From the NCBI GenBank assembly GCA_963849955.1, contig CAWKJU010000010.1:186001-250000 (forward strand): a stretch of 64,000 nucleotides of DNA, in the 5' to 3' direction. The stretch is from CAWFGW01 sp963849955. Lineage in GTDB: Bacteria > Bacteroidota > Bacteroidia > Cytophagales > JAAEPT01. How positions within the stretch are numbered: position 1 is the stretch's first letter; the number at the start of each line of letters is the position of its first letter. The notes under the pieces are model-generated. The model had not been told where the DNA came from and searched no databases. It saw only the letters and a list, made by a program, of their open reading frames with translations. Below are positions 61,977 through 64,000 of this stretch, piece after piece. The position numbers and the translations under genes are program-made.

Positions 61977-64000
61977 AAATACCTGAATTTAAACGATTCC
62001 TCATCATTAGGAGGAGCATTTAAATAAAGCGGTACATCAAACCGTAGTTCAATGGGATTAATGTTAAAGCTTGGAAATTTGATTGTCAATACCGAGCCTA
62101 GACCCGCATCGGCAATGACACTGCTTAGTTTGTTATTATATTCAATGCTCCCCAAGTCAGAGAATACATACGTTCTTAAACTAAAATTACGAAGTTTCTT
62201 TTTAGTGGATGGATAAATTAAATCTTGAAAGTCTAGTTCAAACGAAGCCGATAGGCCTGATTTGCTCGCATAAATCAAGTTGCCATCTTCAGTGATTAAA
62301 TAACCTGCGTAGCCTCTTAAATTCAAACCACCACCATGCTGAAAGTGATTGGTTTGATTAGCGTAGTAGTTGGTGAGATTTACTGGTACAAAGCCACTTG
62401 CTCTAGTGTATTTGTTGTCATACATCTCTAAAGGTGAGGCACCAGCTAAATAAAGCATGGACTCCGTAGGGAGATTGTCACCAAAACCTAATCGTCCAAA
62501 CAAGCGTGTGTTTAAAGTGATGTACTTTCCATGGAGTATGTTTTTTGATTCAACATCTAGGTTGGAGTAATTGTAATCAGCAAATAGTCCGGGCGTTCTC
62601 AGTTTGACAGTTGTGTTTCCTTCTAGTGTTTCTTTTTCGTAGTTCTGCTTGATACCGAGGCTGATAGTATTATTGTTTTTTTCAAATCCCCAGGAATTAT
62701 CATATAGTAAATACTCGTATTGGTTGCGGTATGGACGGTATAAGAAATCCATATCAATAAAGGCCGTACTGTAGTTGGTGTTCCGAGTATCTCTTTTTTG
62801 GAAACGTTTTTCCAAGCCCAAGCCTGATTTCAATAATCCAACATTGTATGAGATGTTTTGCTTGAAGTAGAGGTTAGTCCAAATGTTTTTTAACTTCTCT
62901 GAGGCTGAAAACTGAAAACTTATAGGACTATTTTCTTTTCTTACCGCTTCATCTATTTCAAATTGTCCTACTCGGGTATTTCCCCATAGGGTAAAGCTGT
63001 ATTGATATAAATCCTGAAAATAATTCCCTTCTAAGTGCACACCAACTTGTATTCCGTCAAAGTGATTATACCAGACATCTGGTCGTATATAGTTATGACC
63101 CTGGTCCCAGTCGGGGTAGTTTTTAACCCGATGGTCAAACTCAATTACATTTCTTTGATACTGATTGTTAGTTAAGTTAATATCAGCTAAATAATGTTCA
63201 GGGTCTATAACTACATCCACAATGGGTGAAGTAGACTGTACGGTGACACTATGTGTTTTATGAATGTTACCCCATCCGTACCATTTGGGAAGCACCGTGG
63301 CATCTGTTTGTTTGATAAACCACGTATTCGGAATGTGATAAGCTAAGGTGTCTGTTTCAGTGATGACTTGAAAGTCCAAGGGCATTTGCATTTCACCTTT
63401 TCTGCTAAAAGTGAGCTGATAGCTGCTTGAGTCTACCTGTTCGATGTCGTCTATCGCATAATCAATGGTTTTTGTCGTTTCCATCCACTGATCAAAAAAC
63501 CAGTTTAAGTCAGTTTGTGCGTACTCGGTAATGCTGTTTCTAAAATCTTCAGGGTAAGGATGCGCCATTTTCCACTCATTAAAATAATGTTTCATGGCTC
63601 CTTGAAACAGGGAGTCACCCAACACATAGCGAAGGTTATAAAGCATCACACCTGTTTTGTAGTAGACTAAACCATAGTTACCACTGTGTCTTATTGCTCC
63701 ATTAAAATCGGAAGAGTGGGTATTGAGGTTTTTATCAAACCCATCGTGTACGGTTCTGATGTAAGGGAAATAAAGCCGTTCGTACCTGTTTCTATAGGGG
63801 CGTAATCTTTTCTGTACAAACTTATTTTTTGACGTCCGGTTTTTGGATGCCCCTGTGATTTTATCCATACTCCAAATCGTTAAAAATTGCGTAAATCCTT
63901 CGTCCATCATCGCACGGTAAGTCTCGTTGGTACCTACCATGCCATAAAACCACATGTGACCTACTTCATGAGCCAACAGACTTTGGTGACCAGGGTAGGA
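61952..64000 (-). CDS. M1-family metallopeptidase fused to outer-membrane beta-barrel, 5'-truncated
   Basis: The frame is open to the window end (the codons before the first in-frame TTG encode SYPGHQSL), so the N-terminal part lies outside. The visible 682 residues begin in the gluzincin active site: HEVGHMWFYG, with the third zinc ligand in MDEGFTQF 18 residues on. An M1 aminopeptidase helical region follows (to about residue 190). From about residue 300 the sequence becomes strand-rich, aromatic and glycine-rich, with LNLRGYAGYL (an RGY motif as in Omp85/surface-antigen barrels) and a C-terminal VGVSSSF ending in Phe. It should be an outer-membrane protein with an attached peptidase domain. 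Catalytic Tyr lies further on and was not located. Confidence 0.85.
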   Translation of the reverse strand, partial: SYPGHQSLLAHEVGHMWFYGMVGTNETYRAMMDEGFTQFLTIWSMDKITGASKNRTSKNKFVQKRLRPYRNRYERLYFPYIRTVHDGFDKNLNTHSSDFNGAIRHSGNYGLVYYKTGVMLYNLRYVLGDSLFQGAMKHYFNEWKMAHPYPEDFRNSITEYAQTDLNWFFDQWMETTKTIDYAIDDIEQVDSSSYQLTFSRKGEMQMPLDFQVITETDTLAYHIPNTWFIKQTDATVLPKWYGWGNIHKTHSVTVQSTSPIVDVVIDPEHYLADINLTNNQYQRNVIEFDHRVKNYPDWDQGHNYIRPDVWYNHFDGIQVGVHLEGNYFQDLYQYSFTLWGNTRVGQFEIDEAVRKENSPISFQFSASEKLKNIWTNLYFKQNISYNVGLLKSGLGLEKRFQKRDTRNTNYSTAFIDMDFLYRPYRNQYEYLLYDNSWGFEKNNNTISLGIKQNYEKETLEGNTTVKLRTPGLFADYNYSNLDVESKNILHGKYITLNTRLFGRLGFGDNLPTESMLYLAGASPLEMYDNKYTRASGFVPVNLTNYYANQTNHFQHGGGLNLRGYAGYLITEDGNLIYASKSGLSASFELDFQDLIYPSTKKKLRNFSLRTYVFSDLGSIEYNNKLSSVIADAGLGSVLTIKFPSFNINPIELRFDVPLYLNAPPNDEESFKFRYLVGVSSSF

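Noticed and set aside
1..64000. tRNA, rRNA, transposase, integrase or phage genes
   Set aside because: No cloverleaf, rRNA segment, recombinase motif or phage protein was seen in any gap or frame I inspected.

Overview
The window comes from the chromosome of a low-GC bacterium of the phylum Bacteroidota, most likely a marine or gliding member of the Flavobacteriia or Cytophagia. Evidence for this: a secreted cellulase with a C-terminal type IX secretion (Por) sorting domain; families largely confined to the phylum (DUF3822 next to coaD, DUF4954 next to glmS, several OmpA-C lipoprotein/porin-like proteins, split methionine synthase); TAnnTTTG-type -7 promoter boxes; and few Shine-Dalgarno sequences. 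No rRNA, tRNA, CRISPR array, transposase or prophage gene was seen.

Layout. 1-8.5 kb: housekeeping and transport (3' end of zapA, rny, a small conserved-looking protein, argH, a stand-alone FloA-N-like protein, a SulP-STAS transporter, a PhnA-like zinc-ribbon protein, a Gfo/Idh/MocA oxidoreductase, a DoxX-like membrane protein). 8.5-15.3 kb: a complete minus-strand Fe-S assembly operon sufB-C-D-S-E-T followed by a bacilliredoxin, with an Lrp/AsnC regulator just upstream. 16.1-35.1 kb: a plant cell-wall polysaccharide locus on the plus strand. It holds a TIG-type surface lipoprotein, two outer-membrane beta-barrels, two carbohydrate-binding lipoproteins, a GH10 xylanase, a GH3 beta-glucosidase/xylosidase and, after a terminator, a 2092-residue GH9 cellulase. 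No SusC/SusD pair is present, so the locus is not a canonical polysaccharide utilization locus. 35.2-44 kb: glmS-DUF4954-OmpA/PD40-pgeF, then small nucleotide-sugar, phosphatase and kinase-like genes. 44-53 kb: three more OmpA-C proteins, a pilin-like protein with DUF3822 and coaD, a Nudix protein, pyrE, a phosphoesterase, an orphan xylose-binding-like lipoprotein and an atypical ROK kinase. 53.0-58.1 kb: a SAM-I riboswitch controlling metH (split in two genes) and metF. 58.1-64 kb: L-2-hydroxyglutarate oxidase, a GAF-domain membrane sensor, an orphan small membrane protein between palindromic repeats, and the C-terminal part of an M1 metallopeptidase fused to an outer-membrane beta-barrel, cut by the window end.

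How the genes may work together. In the 16-35 kb locus the T9SS-exported GH9 would attack cellulose or mixed-linkage glucan at the surface, the lipoproteins and barrels would bind and import products, and GH10 and GH3 would finish xylo- and gluco-oligosaccharides. A distant XylF-like lipoprotein at 49.9 kb without a transporter may sense pentose. This is inference from domain content; neither regulation nor substrate is shown by sequence alone.

Most notable observations: the SusCD-less cellulose/xylan locus; the module order A-BBB-A-BB-A-B-A in the GH9 protein; a SAM riboswitch whose downstream sequence can pair either with the aptamer P1 strand or with the start-site Shine-Dalgarno; a stand-alone flotillin-A N-terminal domain; a peptidase-barrel fusion; and a duplicated gene end flanking a hairpin-rich 159-bp segment.
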